Of a DNA stretch of 64,000 nt, positions 1-11,417 are shown piece after piece (within the stretch, counting starts at the first letter, position 1; every line of letters starts with the position of its first letter). The stretch is from Leucaena leucocephala. Lineage: Eukaryota > Streptophyta > Magnoliopsida > Fabales > Fabaceae. The notes beneath the pieces were generated by a model. That model had not been told where the DNA came from. It did not search any database and saw only the letters and a list, made by a program, of their open reading frames with translations. A program made the translations under genes and the position numbers. The stretch is from positions 14,716,001-14,780,000 of the forward strand of contig CM073532.1 in the NCBI GenBank assembly GCA_037074615.1, read 5' to 3'.

Positions 1-2723
1 GAGTACTGTTCACTGTGGCAAATTCCAGATGAGTGACCTGACTTTGAAAATTCATAACTAATTATAGAAAAATCGAAATGAAGTGGTTCCAATTGCTAAA
101 TGAAGCTAACTCAAATATATTTCAGGGAAAAATCATTGGTTGACCAATCCTTGACAATTTTAACGTGGGTCAACGTTCCAATATTACTGTTCATCCAATG
201 ACTTTCTCCTGAATCCAGCATTCTGGTCCCAACTTTAACAATTTATATCTTTTCGTGTATACATCCAAATTATACATTCTATATATCAAATTAAATATTA
301 GTATGTCTACTTTCTACCCTATAAATTTCGTACATTAATTCAATCATTTACTATTTTTAATAATTTATCAAACATGAATGGGTCTTCACGGGTTACTGTT
401 CACTGAGCCTATTTTCAGCATTTAGTCTTTACATACCCAAGCATACAACCAACACATATCAGTCATACAGGCCAGATAACAATTAATATCAAATAATCAA
501 CTGTTATATATCAGTGCATGATTAACTCCCTCATATTCTATTACATCCTTCTCTGTCTAAAATCCGGCAGCATAACTGCTACGATTCTTCTTTAGAAAGT
601 AACCGATGTTGTACCGATTCGGTAATTCCCTTATGAGAACTACCATTCTACGTAGTACCCAGGAAAGACTGGATGAACCTTCTGGGTCCACTCACTTCCA
701 GCCTCCTTAGACAGCACTACGTACACAGTACGTATCAGTTCCTTTCTTTGTTCCGTCTTCGTTGCCGGAATTTCGGCAGCCTACCGGCGTCTCTTAAGAT
801 TTCCAAATTTTATTTTGACAGAACCTCCCCTGTAATGTTATGTTTGGTAATGAGATTCAAAAGAATCCCAGTAACAATAATCATAACAAAATATGTAATG
901 CAGAGTGACGGTGCTTGCTTGTGACTGTGTACAGATAAGTATGCTGCATGCTTCCATATTCAATAATATATGATCATAGCATTGGAATAGAGCTTCAAGC
1001 ATAACATATAGGACAACAATCAACCAAACAAGACAACACATCACAAAGACATTACATAAGAGCTAGGATTAGTTGTTACCTCAAAAGCAGAGCTTCAGAA
1101 CCTCTCTACTACTTCCAACTTCACCAGAACTTCCTTACTTCTTTCTTTCTCTCACTTTCTCTCTCAAGAACTTCTTTCTTCCTCTCTTTCTTGCTTGCAC
1201 CGAAATGAAGGAGTAAGGGGGGGTATTTATAGTGTTGAGCAATGGCAATCTTGTAATTAGGAAGACTTATGATCCTGTGGTCCTGGTTTTTCCTGGAATT
1301 TCCTATTTTCTTTAATTCTCTTTTACTGCATCACCCTGGACACCTCATGGGACACCTCATAGGACACTTCATCACCCATATTCGTCATGTGACGAAATTT
1401 GGAGGTTCTGGAAGCTTTCCGGTCCAATCCGGCACCGGCCCGGTCCATCGCCTCGAAAAACGTGCTGTTTTCTGCATCTGATGTTTCTGAAGATCCTTTT
1501 TATGTCTACTGACCTCACATTTAGTATCTAGACCCTTTATATCATTAACTTTTTAATACTAGGTCCAGACTCAATTACAGATCCCCTGCGAAATGACCAA
1601 AATGCCCTTGGTGCCCTATCTTGTCCTATTTTAATCCTAAGGGCAAAATCATCATTTCACACCTTTCTGGACCCGGTCAAAGCTTATACTGGCTCTAGTC
1701 AACCTTATTTAGACATGTCTTGACCTCTGGGTCTGTCCAAAATGACCAGAATACCCTTTATTCATCTGCTGCCCTTTTTGTACAACATAGGGGCATTTTC
1801 GTAATTTCGCACTTTTCCGGGGTTCTGCTGGACACTGGCCCACCTATCAGTCCAAGAGTCTTATTGGGCCTCTAATGGCGCCATTTTTGGGCTTCCTGGG
1901 TCCATTACCTGTATGGCACGCATTACGAGAAATCTTCCTTTAACACAGTTCATTGAATATTTTAACTATTATTTACCGATTGTACACCTTTTTCGGACAC
2001 CGGCTCTTTTTCCCAGATACAGTGTCCAACTGTGTTCAGGCATCCTTGGGGGTTATAACGGTCATCTGACCGAAGTCATTCGATCGCATTTAGCCCCTTT
2101 AAAAATACCGATAAATCTCCAACCCGGATCCCCGGAGGCCTCACACTCCCGTCTGGATTTTCCAATTTGCAGATAACTTTTCCTACAGACCTCCTATCGG
2201 TATTCTGTCAATTTCCTGACCTCCGTCCCATAAGGGGGCATCATCCTATATTTTCCCACTTATATCTGAAATCTAGGGTATCCGGTATAAATTTTTATAA
2301 CTTTCGGACGATCAGTCCATTTCTGGCTATCTGGAGTCTTCAAAAATTCCGGTATTAGGCTTGGTTACCCGGCGTCACCTACCCTACCTTCGGGTAGAAT
2401 CTGGGACTGAAATGCTGTCGGGCGGTGCAAACCACTTCTGGCCTATTTTCTTTAATTATACTTTAGCCCCAGGGAACTTTTCCTTCTTTATAATTAAGTC
2501 CCTTAATTTGGCTAAAATTACACTTTAAGACCCCACATTTTTGTCTACCTTTCCTTCCTTACCTTAAACTTTCCATATTTGCATTTAAGTCCTTTCTTTT
2601 CCTTTCTTTTGCAATTTAATCATTTTCTTTACATAAAGGACCACATCTTTTTCCTGAAACAGAGCTCATATATTCCGTTTATTCTGTACATAGGAACCAG
2701 TACAGAAAATTAAGGATATTACA
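1..2723 (-). mobile_element. Ty3/gypsy LTR, family B, cut by window edge
   Basis: Minus-oriented LTR. Its 5' terminus reads TGTAATATCC on the minus strand and lies at 2723. The left edge corresponds to about 110 bp inside the 3' end of the intact family-B LTR at 43499-46146. TATTTATA near 1223 is the complement of the TATA box, followed leftward by a CT-rich (purine-rich on its own strand) leader. No coding sequence. It interrupts the plus-oriented LTR that resumes at 2724. Whether it is a solo LTR or the end of a full element cannot be decided, because its other end is outside the window. Open frames inside it have no family resemblance. Confidence 0.85.
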
Positions 2724-3126
2724 AGAAAAGCCGATATTGCCCCTAGACTTATTAAGGTAAATAAAGAGGAACCAAGGGCATTTTGGTAATTTACCAAGGG
2801 ATGTGTCTTGGGAATCGAGCCATCAGAGTACTTGGACTTGATCAGAGACCCAAGATGATATTCCAGAGGTCCAAAAACGTGGCCCAGTAGTGATGTGAGG
2901 AAAAGTGGCATTAAAATGATATTTTGGTGACTTTTCCAGAAAGTAAAGTTACTCGATTGGCATGATAACTGAGGATGTGATCAGATAGAGTCTTGGACTT
3001 ATCTGGATAGCATTGGATGGCGTGAAGGGTGCCACCTTGGTGCCATATGGCACTGATCTGGAGGAAGAAGATAAAGCTAAGGACACATATTACGATGCAA
3101 GACTTTGAACTGGTGAGTCTGCAGGC

Positions 3127-3215
3127 TGAGTCAGCAAGTAATTATGAGGGGCACTGAGTCAGCATGTTGAGTCAGCATGCTGAGTCAGCAGGTAATTATG
3201 AAAGGCTATGAGTCA
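3127..3215 (+). promoter_or_regulatory. Cluster of five TGAGTCA (bZIP-type) sites in U3
   Basis: TGAGTCA begins at 3127, 3155, 3168, 3181 and 3209, so the spacing is 28, 13, 13 and 28. Most copies sit in a near-palindrome TGCTGAGTCAGCA. The cluster lies 115-205 bp upstream of the TATA box. TGAGTCA is the core bound by GCN4-like and plant bZIP factors (established). An enhancer role here is inference. One or two copies occur at the same place in the other LTR families, for example near 6455-6475. Confidence 0.5.
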
Positions 3216-3329
3216 GCATGATGTCATGATGATACAGTAAAGGAAATAAAGAAAATAGGAAATTCCAGGAAAATCGGTAGGCACAAGTTCAGAGTTCTTG
3301 GAAATTACAAAATTGCTATCAGAAGAAAC

Positions 3330-3337
3330 TATAAATA
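3330..3337 (+). promoter_or_regulatory. TATA box of LTR fragment
   Basis: TATAAATA followed by a C-run and a purine-rich leader, the same arrangement as in the other LTR families of the window. Confidence 0.55.
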
Positions 3338-6300
3338 CCCCCTTCCCCCATTCATTTGGCTTCACGGATTGGAAAGGAAAAAAGAGAGAAAGAAGAGAGA
3401 AAAGGAGAAGGAAAGAAAGAGAGAAAGGAAGGAAGAAAGAAAGGAAGTTCTGCTAAGCTAGCCAGGTAGTAACTAATCCTAGCTTTTATGTAATGGCTTT
3501 GTGATTTGTTGTGCTATTGTTTGGTTGGATTGTTGTCTTATATGTTATGCTTGAAGCTCTACTGCAATTCTATGATCATATGTTATTGAGTATGGAAGCA
3601 CACGGCATACTTATCTGTACACAATCACAAGTAAGCACTGTCACACTGTATTACATATATTGTTCTGATTATTACTACTGAGATTCCCCCGAATCTCATC
3701 CCAAATAACACATTACAGGGGAGGCTATGTCGAAGTAAATTTTGAGAATGCTAAGAGACGCCGTTATACTGCCAAAATTAAGGCAAAATATAAGTAGTGA
3801 AGAAAGGAGATGATACGTACTATGTACGTAGGTACTGTCTAAGGAAGCTAGAAGTGAGTGGACCTAGCCGGTTCATCCAGTCTTTCCTGGGTACTTACGT
3901 AGAATGGTAGTTCTCACGGGAATTACCGAATCAGTAAAAAATCAGTTACTTTTACAGATGAAGCCTAGCCGTTATACTGCCGGATTTTAGGCAGGAAGGA
4001 TGCAATAGAAATATGAGGATTTTATATATGCCCTGCTGTATGACAATTTGTTAGTTAATAATAAATATTGTTTGGCATGTTTAAATTGATGTATGAGAAA
4101 TTAAGAGAGAAATTCGCAGGTCATGAGGTAGCAGTGTTCTGACCTCAGTTTGACCTAGTAAACGGAAGAGGTTGGCCAGAAAATTTGGTGAGCCAATAGT
4201 ACACATCTGGGGCATTGGATGGATAGGTAATAAGCCTCAGTTGGATGTGTAGAATGAGATTAATCAGTACCCAAAGTAAAAGTTCAGAATAATGAACTTA
4301 AGAGTAAAATTTTGGATGGCTGGGTTTAAGTTAAGGTATAATCAAGCTATCTAGCTTCCGCAGGTGTACTCTAAGGGGTCTAAGGGAGGCTGTTTAATGT
4401 AACACCCCAATTTTTAGGCCTAGAGATGCCAGGAAGAGAATTCAAGGGCATAATCGTAATTATGGGAAAGATCGGACTGGTAGCCGATGAGTACCATATT
4501 TTGTCAGAAAATAGAGAAAATTATGCTGATCATTTCACTGAACTGTGAAATGTGCATATGAGGTCTCTAGGTGTATGAAAGACTTAGAAATATGACCAGG
4601 GGTAAAATGGTCATTTTGGAAAAGTGTGCGCGTGAGTGCTTTTTCAGGCCAAAACAGCCCGGTCCGGATAAAATATCTGAAAATACCGGGAGATAGAGAA
4701 AAGGATTCCGGATTGAATGAGGAGTCACAGAATTTTGATTTGAGGTCCCGATTTTTCTGTAAAAATCCTCGAAGATGGGAAATTACAGTTATAATCGGTA
4801 AAGGAAGAGCAGTCCGAATAGAGATGATCGGACTATGGCCAGAGGCCATACAGTGTTGTCTAAGGCCCGTAGTAACACCAGGGAAGGCCCAAGCCCATAA
4901 TACCAGTTCAGGGGTAAGAGGGGCCGGTGTCCGGGGAAAAAGGTGCAAAATGACGAAAATGCCCTTATGTTATAGAATAACTGAAGAATGAGTAAAGGGT
5001 ATTTTGGTCATTTGGCTAAGGTTAGACAGTCAAGAAGGGGTATCTGGATAGTTGACCAGGGCCAGAGAATACTCTGGTAAAATATGAAAAGACAATAATG
5101 CCCCTAGACCTAGTAAAGAAAATGAAAGGACTTAAGTGCAATTATGGAAAGTTTCAAGGACAAAAAGGAAAGTAGACAAAAATGTGGGGTCCTTAAGTGT
5201 AATTTTAGCCAAATAAAAAAGGACTTAAATGAAAAGAAGAAAAGTTCCCTGGGGCTAAATTGTAATTAAAGAAAGTCAGGCCGGAAGTGGTTTGGACTGT
5301 CCGACAGTATTTCAGTCCCAGATTTCACCGGTAGAGAGAGCAAGTGACGCTCGGTAATCTGGCTTAATACATGAATTTTTGAAGACTCCAGATAGCCAGA
5401 AATGGACTGATCATCCAAAAGTTATAAAAATTCATACCGGATCTCCTAGAATTCAGATCTAGGTGAGAAAATACAGGATGATACGTCCTTATGGGACGGA
5501 TGTCGGGAAACTGACAGAATACCGATAGGAGGCCTGTAGAAAAAGTTATTCGCAAATTAGAAAATCCAGACGGAGTGTGAGGCCTCCGGGGATCCGATAG
5601 GGAGATTTATCGGTATTTAAAAAGGGACTAAATGAGTTCGGATGATCTCAGTCAGATGACTGATATGACTCACAGGGATGCCTGAACACCGCAGGCTAGT
5701 GTTTCGGACAGAAGGAGCCGGTGTCCGGATATGTGTATAAACGGTGAATAATAGATAAAATATTCAATAATTATTAACGGGGGAAGATTCCTCGTAACGT
5801 GTGCCATGAAGGTATTGGACCCAGAAAGGCCCAATAATGGCGCCAACAGAGGCCCAGTAAGACCCTTGGACTGATAGGTGGGCTAGTGTCCGGCAGAACC
5901 CCGGAAAAGTGCGAAATTACGAAAATGCCCCTGTGTTGTACAAAAGTGTAACAGATGAATGAAGGGCATTTTGGTCATTCTGGACAGGCCCAGAAGCCAA
6001 GGTATATACAGATAAAGTTACTTAGAGTCAGTATATGCCCTGACAGAGTACAGAAGGGTGTAAAATGACATTTTACCCTTAGGGTTAAAATAGTGCAAGA
6101 AAGGGCACCCAAGGGCATTTTGGTAATTTGCAAAGGGCTGTTTCTTGGGAATCGAGCCATCAGAGTACTTGAGCTTGATCAGGATCCAAGTCAACATTCC
6201 CAGAGCCCAAAAACGTAGCCCATGAAGTATGTGGGAAAAAGTGGCATTAAAATATTATTTTAATGTTGTTTCAATAAAATAAAGTTACTCGGTTGGCACG

Positions 6301-6655
6301 ATAACCGAGGAGGTGATCAGATAAAGTCCTGGATTTATCTGGATAGCATTGGAAGGCGTGACAGGTGCCAGTAAGATGACACTTGGCGCCAACATAAAGG
6401 CAGAAGAAAAAATTGATGACACGTACTACGAGGCAAGAGACTGGACCGGTGAGTCAGCCTGCTGAGTCAGCTGCTGAGGTGTCCAGGATTTTAGACATAT
6501 GATAAATGTGGCGCTGAGGTGTCCTGGTGAGGTGTCCCGATGATGTCATGCATGATGCAGTAAAGGAGCAATTAAGAAAAATAGGAAAATCCAGGAAAAA
6601 CCAGGACCGCAGGATCAAAGTTCATGGTAATTACAGAATTACCATTGAAGGCAAT

Positions 6656-6663
6656 TATAAATA
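6656..6663 (+). promoter_or_regulatory. TATA box, LARD-1 5' LTR
   Basis: TATAAATA followed by a C-run. The same octamer is at 14950 (3' LTR), 51497 and 59714 (LARD-2). Transcription would start about 30 bp downstream, giving a U3 of about 2.3 kb and R-U5 of about 1.3 kb. Confidence 0.65.
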
Positions 6664-6824
6664 CCCCCCTTGGCTCATTTGCATTCACGCATAGCTTGGG
6701 TAAGGGAGAGAAAGAAGAGAGAGAAGGAGAATTAAAGGAAGAGAGAAAGGAGAAAAGGAAGTAAGGAAGTTCTGGCGGAGCTGGAAGCACAATAAAGATA
6801 GTGGAGTTCTACTAAGCTAGCCAG

Positions 6825-7080
6825 GTAGTAACTAATCCTAGCTTTTATGTAATGGCTTTGTGATTTGTTCTGCTATTGTTTGGTTGGATTGTTGTCTTAT
6901 ATGTTATGTCTGAAGCTCTGCTGTAATGCTATGATCATATATTATTAAGCATGGAAGCACGCAGCATACTTATCTGTACACAATCACAAGCAAGCACTGT
7001 CACTCTGCATTACATATATTGTTATGATTGTTGCTACTGAGATTCCCCCGAATCTCATCCCAATAAGTAAACCATTACAG
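6825..7080 (+). other. Putative intron in LTR leader with conserved hairpin
   Basis: A donor-like site CCAG/GTAGTAAC at 6825 and an acceptor-like site ATTACAG/GGGAGG ending at 7080 bound 256 bp. A hairpin with stem GAGATTC/GAATCTC (7039-7056) sits about 25 nt before the acceptor. The layout recurs in families B, C, D and K. Family D has a consensus donor AAG/GTAAGT at 30862 and acceptor CTCTAG at 31644. Hairpin stems change with pairing kept (GATTTC/GAAATC in D, GAGATTT/AAATCTC in K). Splicing is inference. Confidence 0.35.
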
Positions 7081-8005
7081 GGGAGGTTATGTCAAAATGA
7101 ATTCTGGGAATTTTAAGAGACGCCGTTATGCTGCCGAAGTAAAGACTGAACATCAGTATATGATAAGTACTGTGTACGTAGTGCTGTCTAAGGAGGCTAG
7201 AAGTGAGTGGACCTAGCCGGTTCATCTAGTCTTTCCTGGGTACTAAGTAGAATGGTAGTTCTCATGAGGGGATTACCTAATCAGTACGGTTCAGCTCTTT
7301 GTATAGATGAAATGTAGCGGTTATGCTGCCGGATTTCAGGCAGGAAAAGATGTAATAGAGATATGAGAATTTATGTACATGGCCAGATGTAAAACAACTT
7401 ATTATTTAATAATAATTGTTGTTTGGCACGTTTGACTGATATATGATGGATGTATGTATATGTATGAAAAGTAGAAATGCTGGAAATTACCACTGTGAAC
7501 AGTAACACGTAGTGATAAGGTCATGTTTGATAAATGATTAAAAATAGTAAATGGATGAATAAATATACGAAATTTTTATGGTAAATAGTAGACATACCAA
7601 GCTTTAATTTGATATATAAAACGTATCATTTGGATGTCTACACAAGGAGATATAAATTATTAAAGTTGGGACCAGAATGCTGGATTCAGGGAGAAAAGCG
7701 TGGAATGAACAATAAACTTGACACGTTGACTGACGTTGACTTGGTCAATGAATGGTCAACGAGTTATTTTTCCTGAAAGATAATTGAGTTATCTTCATTT
7801 AGCAATTGGAACCACTTCATTTCGATTTTTCTAGAATTAGTTATGATTTTTCGAAGTCGGGTCACTCATCTGGAATTTACACAGTGAACAGTACTCGATA
7901 AGAGTAAAACTCCAGATTGAGAAATTGGACTTCAATGACCTTGAAAGTGGTTCTAAATGCTACTAAATGGTCCCTAAGACATAGGAAAGTAAGGATGTTT
8001 CATTT

Positions 8006-8017
8006 TGGTATCAGAGC
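8006..8017 (+). promoter_or_regulatory. Primer-binding site, tRNA-iMet
   Basis: TGGTATCAGAGC, complementary to the 3' end of plant initiator tRNA-Met, separated from the LTR end by three T residues. Confidence 0.93.
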
Positions 8018-8146
8018 AAAGGATTCTGGCTTAGGAAATGCTCTGAATAGATAATTTATGGTGTTAGTGCAGAATAAGGTTAGCACAGAACAAAGGGTTC
8101 TGGCTCCGAGCATAAGATTCTGGCACAGAACAGAAGGTTCTGGCTC
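8011..8146 (+). repeat. PBS-derived short repeats in the leader
   Basis: A unit of about 20-21 bp resembling the PBS 3' side plus its flank (CAGAGCAAAGGATTCTGG) recurs at 8086-8106, 8107-8125 and 8126-8146. Units can fold through CAGA/TCTG or AGAAC/GTTCT. The same series occurs near 42515-42600, 42640-42727, 52920-53000 and 16780-16823. Confidence 0.6.
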
Positions 8147-8384
8147 ATTGATGCTCTGGTTTAGTTAGTTTGATTCCTTAAACAAATGAGAAGTTTGAGT
8201 GGTCCTCTCCCTAGAGTAGGATATAGGGATGGTGTTCACTGCTTGGAAAGGTTTAGACAAAAGACAGTGACACCCAGATGTATGAGGCTGGACCCCGAGC
8301 TCTATAGTCTTACGAAGGATATGATTATGATGGGCTAATCTTAGTCAGCCGATACAGTCAAGGTCTCGTGTTTATTAAAACAAT

Positions 8385-8567
8385 ATGGCTGGACTAAGCA
8401 GAACAAGGTTTAAGAGGCAGTTTCCTCCAGAGATAGAGACGGAAGCTGATCAGTTTATGACCGAGGAAGCTGCAAAGAGCAGCTCGAGGTATCATGTTGT
8501 AACCAGATACTATGGTGAGGATGCCAGATATCCAAGTTACAACAAGTTAAGTCATAAGTCACAATGA
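8385..8567 (+). pseudogene. ORF0 remnant (upstream ORF related to element H)
   Basis: Begins MAGLSRTRFKRQF and runs about 60 codons to a stop. The counterpart in element H (19768) also starts MAR-x-RFGSE, lies between PBS and gag, and runs about 220 codons. In LARD-2 the copy at 53230-53346 stops after 38 codons. I recognise no domain. It is interpreted as a decayed version of an extra ORF upstream of gag. Confidence 0.45.
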
Positions 8568-8568
8568 G

Positions 8569-9262
8569 ATGTGGGCAACCCAGGCTCGCCAAGATCAAGA
8601 GCGAGATTCTGCTATCACTACGGCGGTTGCTGCTGCGGTTGCAAGATTACAGCAGTCTGGGAAGGAGGTAGTACCAGAGAATGATATAGAACCTGAACCT
8701 CAGCCAGATTATGGGCAGACTGGAATGAATAGACATCAGAGGTCTATAGGAAATGACAATAACCAGGAAAGTCTGCAAACATGGATGGAATGATTCCATA
8801 AGTTTAATCCGCCCAGGTTGAAGGGACTTTTGACACTCAAGTAGCTGAGGATTGGGTAAGCCAGTTAGAGAAAATCTTTAAGGTTTTAGAATGTCCCACT
8901 GAAAGAAAGACCCAGGTGGCAGTTTATAAGTTAGAGAAGAATGTGCAATAACCAGAAAAGAGTGAGCCAACTCCATCAGTACCACTGAAAGTGATGCCAC
9001 CAGGTTCCTTGAGAAGGAACAGTAAGAAGAGAAATGGGCCAGCATATGGGTCAAAAGTTAATAAGAAGCAAGGAAGTAGGCCAGGTAGTGGGCCAAGAGA
9101 AGTTAGTAGGCAACTAAGGCCTAATGAATGTAGGAACTGTGGTCGAGACCATGGTATGAGGCCTTGTCCAGTAGGTCAAGGGTTACGCTATAGGTGTGGA
9201 AAGTATGGACATTATGCCAGGGAGTGTCTACAGAACACAACAGGCGAAAGATACCCGACTTA
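8569..9262 (+). pseudogene. Truncated gag with zinc-knuckle remnant
   Basis: Broken Ty3/gypsy gag. The N-terminal Ala-rich stretch after QERDSA (8569-8791) runs into stops. The start of the retrotransposon gag domain (AEDWVSQLEKIF in LARD-2) is shifted out of frame here. At the position where intact gags read KDADRWW the frame ends (NVQ, stop), and the sequence rejoins at a Lys/Arg-rich tail. That tail has CRNC...H...C followed by a knuckle whose first Cys is missing (YRCGKYGHYAREC). The middle of gag is missing. LARD-2 has the same join, so the deletion predates both insertions. Confidence 0.8.
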
Positions 9263-9502
9263 GGGAAGAATATATACCCTGACTAGCAACGAGATAAGAA
9301 AGTCTCCTGTGCCAAACTAAGGTACGAGTTTATTTGTGTTCTGTTTCCACTGGCTAATGAATGGATAAATCCTGTATTGGATTGGATTGTATTGTCCAGT
9401 ATGCACACTATTGTGCTACCCTATACCTAGTATGTTGCCGTTGTATGAGGATGAGTATGACTACATGTTTTAAAAGTAGGAAGTAGAGAAGAGGGGTCTT
9501 AT

Positions 9503-9738
9503 GTCGCGACTAATATGTACAGATAAGTTGATGTTGTGACGTAAGAAGACCTCAAGTCGCGATGAGTAATATTGCAGTACGCGACCAGTGTATAAAGGAG
9601 TCCAGGTCACGATGTTATGAGAGATAGGTCGTGACTAAAGGATGCAGAGATGCCAGGTTGTGACGAGTAGTGTGCGACGGTCGCGACTAAAAGTCACAGA
9701 GCATGTGAGTTGCGACTATGAAGTTCTCAAGTCGCGAC
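9503..9738 (+). repeat. GTCGCGAC palindrome array (LARD-1)
   Basis: Ten octamers GTCGCGAC or one- to two-step variants (GTTGTGAC, GTCGTGAC, GTCACGAT) start at 9503, 9533, 9556, 9578, 9606, 9628, 9657, 9680, 9709 and 9731. Spacing is 30, 23, 22, 28, 22, 29, 23, 29, 22. The spacers are mostly unlike each other. Most variants are C-to-T or G-to-A at CpG, as expected from deamination of methylated DNA. Function unknown. Confidence 0.85.
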
Positions 9739-9779
9739 TATAATTGGCAGAGGCCATATGATGAAGAGAATGAAGGTAC

Positions 9780-10940
9780 CAAACTTGCTGAAGTCCACCA
9801 GCTAGAGGATTGGTATAGCATATGGTAAGCCAGACAGTACAAAGGTACTGAGGTACGAAAGATCAGTTTAAGACAATGTGAAAAAGTAGATCCTCCATGT
9901 GATAACTAAGAGTAGATCTACATTACAGGGGTTTTATTCAGCTAATCTGAATAGAAGACCTAAAAGTTAGATTGAGATTTGCCTAGGAATGATCCTAGCA
10001 CATGGCCTAAGGTTAGAGACGTGATGGTTAATAGATAAAGAGCTAAATGTTCCCTGAGCAGAGGGATTCCATCACGAAGAAGTAATAGACCTAGGGGAGA
10101 ATACCCTAGAGAATAGAAGTAATAGTAAAAGATGATGAATGAGATCCATGCGACTCAAGTTCGTTAGGATAAAGAGAAAGACCAATAAGTAATCATAGTC
10201 CGGTCAAGAATAGACTAGGACTGATGGATAGATAGAAGAAGTTGAAAGATAGTAAAGAGATAGCCACAGTTAAGAGATAAAATGACTCCCCTATTCCTTA
10301 TGTAAGATAAAGTAGTGAAGGGTTGAGTCTATACCCTGGTAAGAGGGTAGTGTGGCAGCCTAAGTAAGATAGACAGATGTGCTTGTCAGATCCTGATTAT
10401 GTGATTGATAATCTGACAGATAATGCGATTGATAGTATGATCAGATGATGATCTGACAAATAATATGATAAAGGAAATACGTTTGAGGCTTATTTAGACT
10501 ATTATGATGTCTAATGGATGGTTGAGCAAAATATGATGATGATATGGCTCATGTTGCCATAAGATATGAAAGTTGCATCTCCTTGCAGTTGTCATAGGAT
10601 GACATGCATGTTAGAGTATGCTATGATGAATGGAACTCCCCTTTTGCAGTGCATGCAGGGTAGAGTATATATGAGTACATATATGAGATAAGAAAGTTAT
10701 GAGAAAGTAGGTTGCTCCCATACCATATGATATGAGGATGATATGATTGTTTTGAGGATGATAGATAGTCTCAATTGATGGGACGATAAGTTATGATATG
10801 ATACTCAGACATGATGTATGATTGAGGTTACTCAGATATGATTGAGGTTACTCAGGTATTTCTATAAGCTTGTGAATACAGTACTCAGGGCCATTTCTAT
10901 TGAGCGGAATGGTATACAGATAACGGTAAAGGGATTGTTT
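9780..10940 (+). other. Noncoding, hairpin-rich interior of LARD-1
   Basis: No coding potential. Many short inverted repeats: CAGTAC/GTACTG around 9835; GTAGATC/GATCTAC near 9890-9933; TATTCAG/CTGAATA near 9945-9962; CTAGGA/TCCTAG near 9983-9998; CGTGATGG/CCATCACG spanning 10019-10077; CTAGGG/CCCTAG near 10091-10109; TACCCT/AGGGTA near 10331-10348; GTCAGAT/ATCTGAC near 10385-10417; TCAGAT/ATCTGA near 10441-10457. In the related fragment at 28087-28133 the CGTGATGG stem reads TGTGATGG/CCATCACA, a compensatory change. Part (about 10500-10640) resembles the family-D LTR near 31390-31510. Confidence 0.6.
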
Positions 10941-10946
10941 CTAATC

Positions 10947-11417
10947 ACTCTTCAGATAAGAGTTGGATCTGAAACAGGTGGCTCTCAGATAGAGCTAGAT
11001 TCAGATGAGTATAGATCACTCTTCAGATAAGAGTTGGATCTGATATAGAATGCTCACAGTTAGAGCATAGTTCAAATAGCTCGTAGTTAGAGCACAGGTT
11101 GAAAGATGAGAAGGAACTCCTGAGTAAGAGAGGAAGTAAGTAAAGTCTGGGTAAATGATATGAGGCTATAAAATTTTCAAATGTTTATGGAGTTATCAAC
11201 AGGTGGAAGCAGTTAACCTTATAACTTAGTCTGTTGGTTTAAAATCTTCGGGAGATATACAGTACAACAGAATGGCAGTTAGATTCTGGAGGGTCACAGT
11301 TAGATCCTAGCATGGCTCTAGGATCGCAGATAGATCCTAACAGCTTCAGAGTCGCAGTTAGATTCTGAAAAGGCTAACGGTTGATCGTAGTTAGATCCCG
11401 AGGTCACAGTTAGACCT
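10947..11417 (+). repeat. Array of hairpins with conserved 7-nt loop (LARD-1)
   Basis: Eleven hairpins share a 7-nt loop (NYAGWTA) but have different stems: ACTCT/AGAGT (10947), GCTC/GAGC (10981), ACTCT/AGAGT (11018), ATGCTC/GAGCAT (11050), GCTC/GAGC (11079), CAGAAT/ATTCTG (11268), AGGGTC/GATCCT (11290), TAGGATC/GATCCTA (11319), TTCAGAGTC/GATTCTGAA (11345), GATC/GATC (11383), AGGTC/GACCT (11401). Loops are TCAGATA, ACAGTTA, GTAGTTA, GCAGTTA or GCAGATA. Stems vary with base pairing kept, including G-T wobbles. This pattern fits conserved RNA or single-stranded DNA structure better than a duplex motif. Confidence 0.8.

Larger units (their letters stand above)
2724..4392 (+). mobile_element. LTR fragment, family C/K type, plus strand
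   Basis: Plus-oriented LTR piece starting within U3 (broken by the family-B insertion) and running to the characteristic LTR-C end (cttccgcaggtgtactc, then ctgttta). It holds a TATA box at 3330-3337, the purine-rich leader, and the shared block near 3464-3980 found in every LTR family here. LARD-1 is inserted at its end. Right of LARD-1 the sequence does not continue as an internal region but as the start of a minus LTR-C, so this end is a rearranged junction. Confidence 0.75.
4398..8002 (+). repeat. LARD-1 5' LTR
   Basis: 3605 bp. U3 holds repeated GGGCATTTTGGTCATT-like blocks in both orientations (near 4598, 4951, 4996, 5917, 5957, 6107). The TATA box is at 6656, a purine-rich leader at about 6700-6780, and an AATAAA at 6791-6796 could serve as poly(A) signal. 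The block at 6825-7380 is shared with all other LTR families. No protein-coding gene is supported. A 121-codon frame at 4626-4991 is open but has no family resemblance and overlaps an equally long open frame on the other strand. Confidence 0.92.

Noticed and set aside
3381..3450. Purine-rich GAAAGGAAG tracts as microsatellites or second PPTs
   Set aside because: Present at the same place after the TATA box in every LTR family, so part of the leader and not an independent repeat or a 3' PPT.
4535..4991. Overlapping long open frames on both strands in the LARD LTR (also 12838-13294, 57609-57923, 62056-62382)
   Set aside because: Same region open on both strands, no domain, broken in some copies; explained by high LTR copy identity rather than coding selection.
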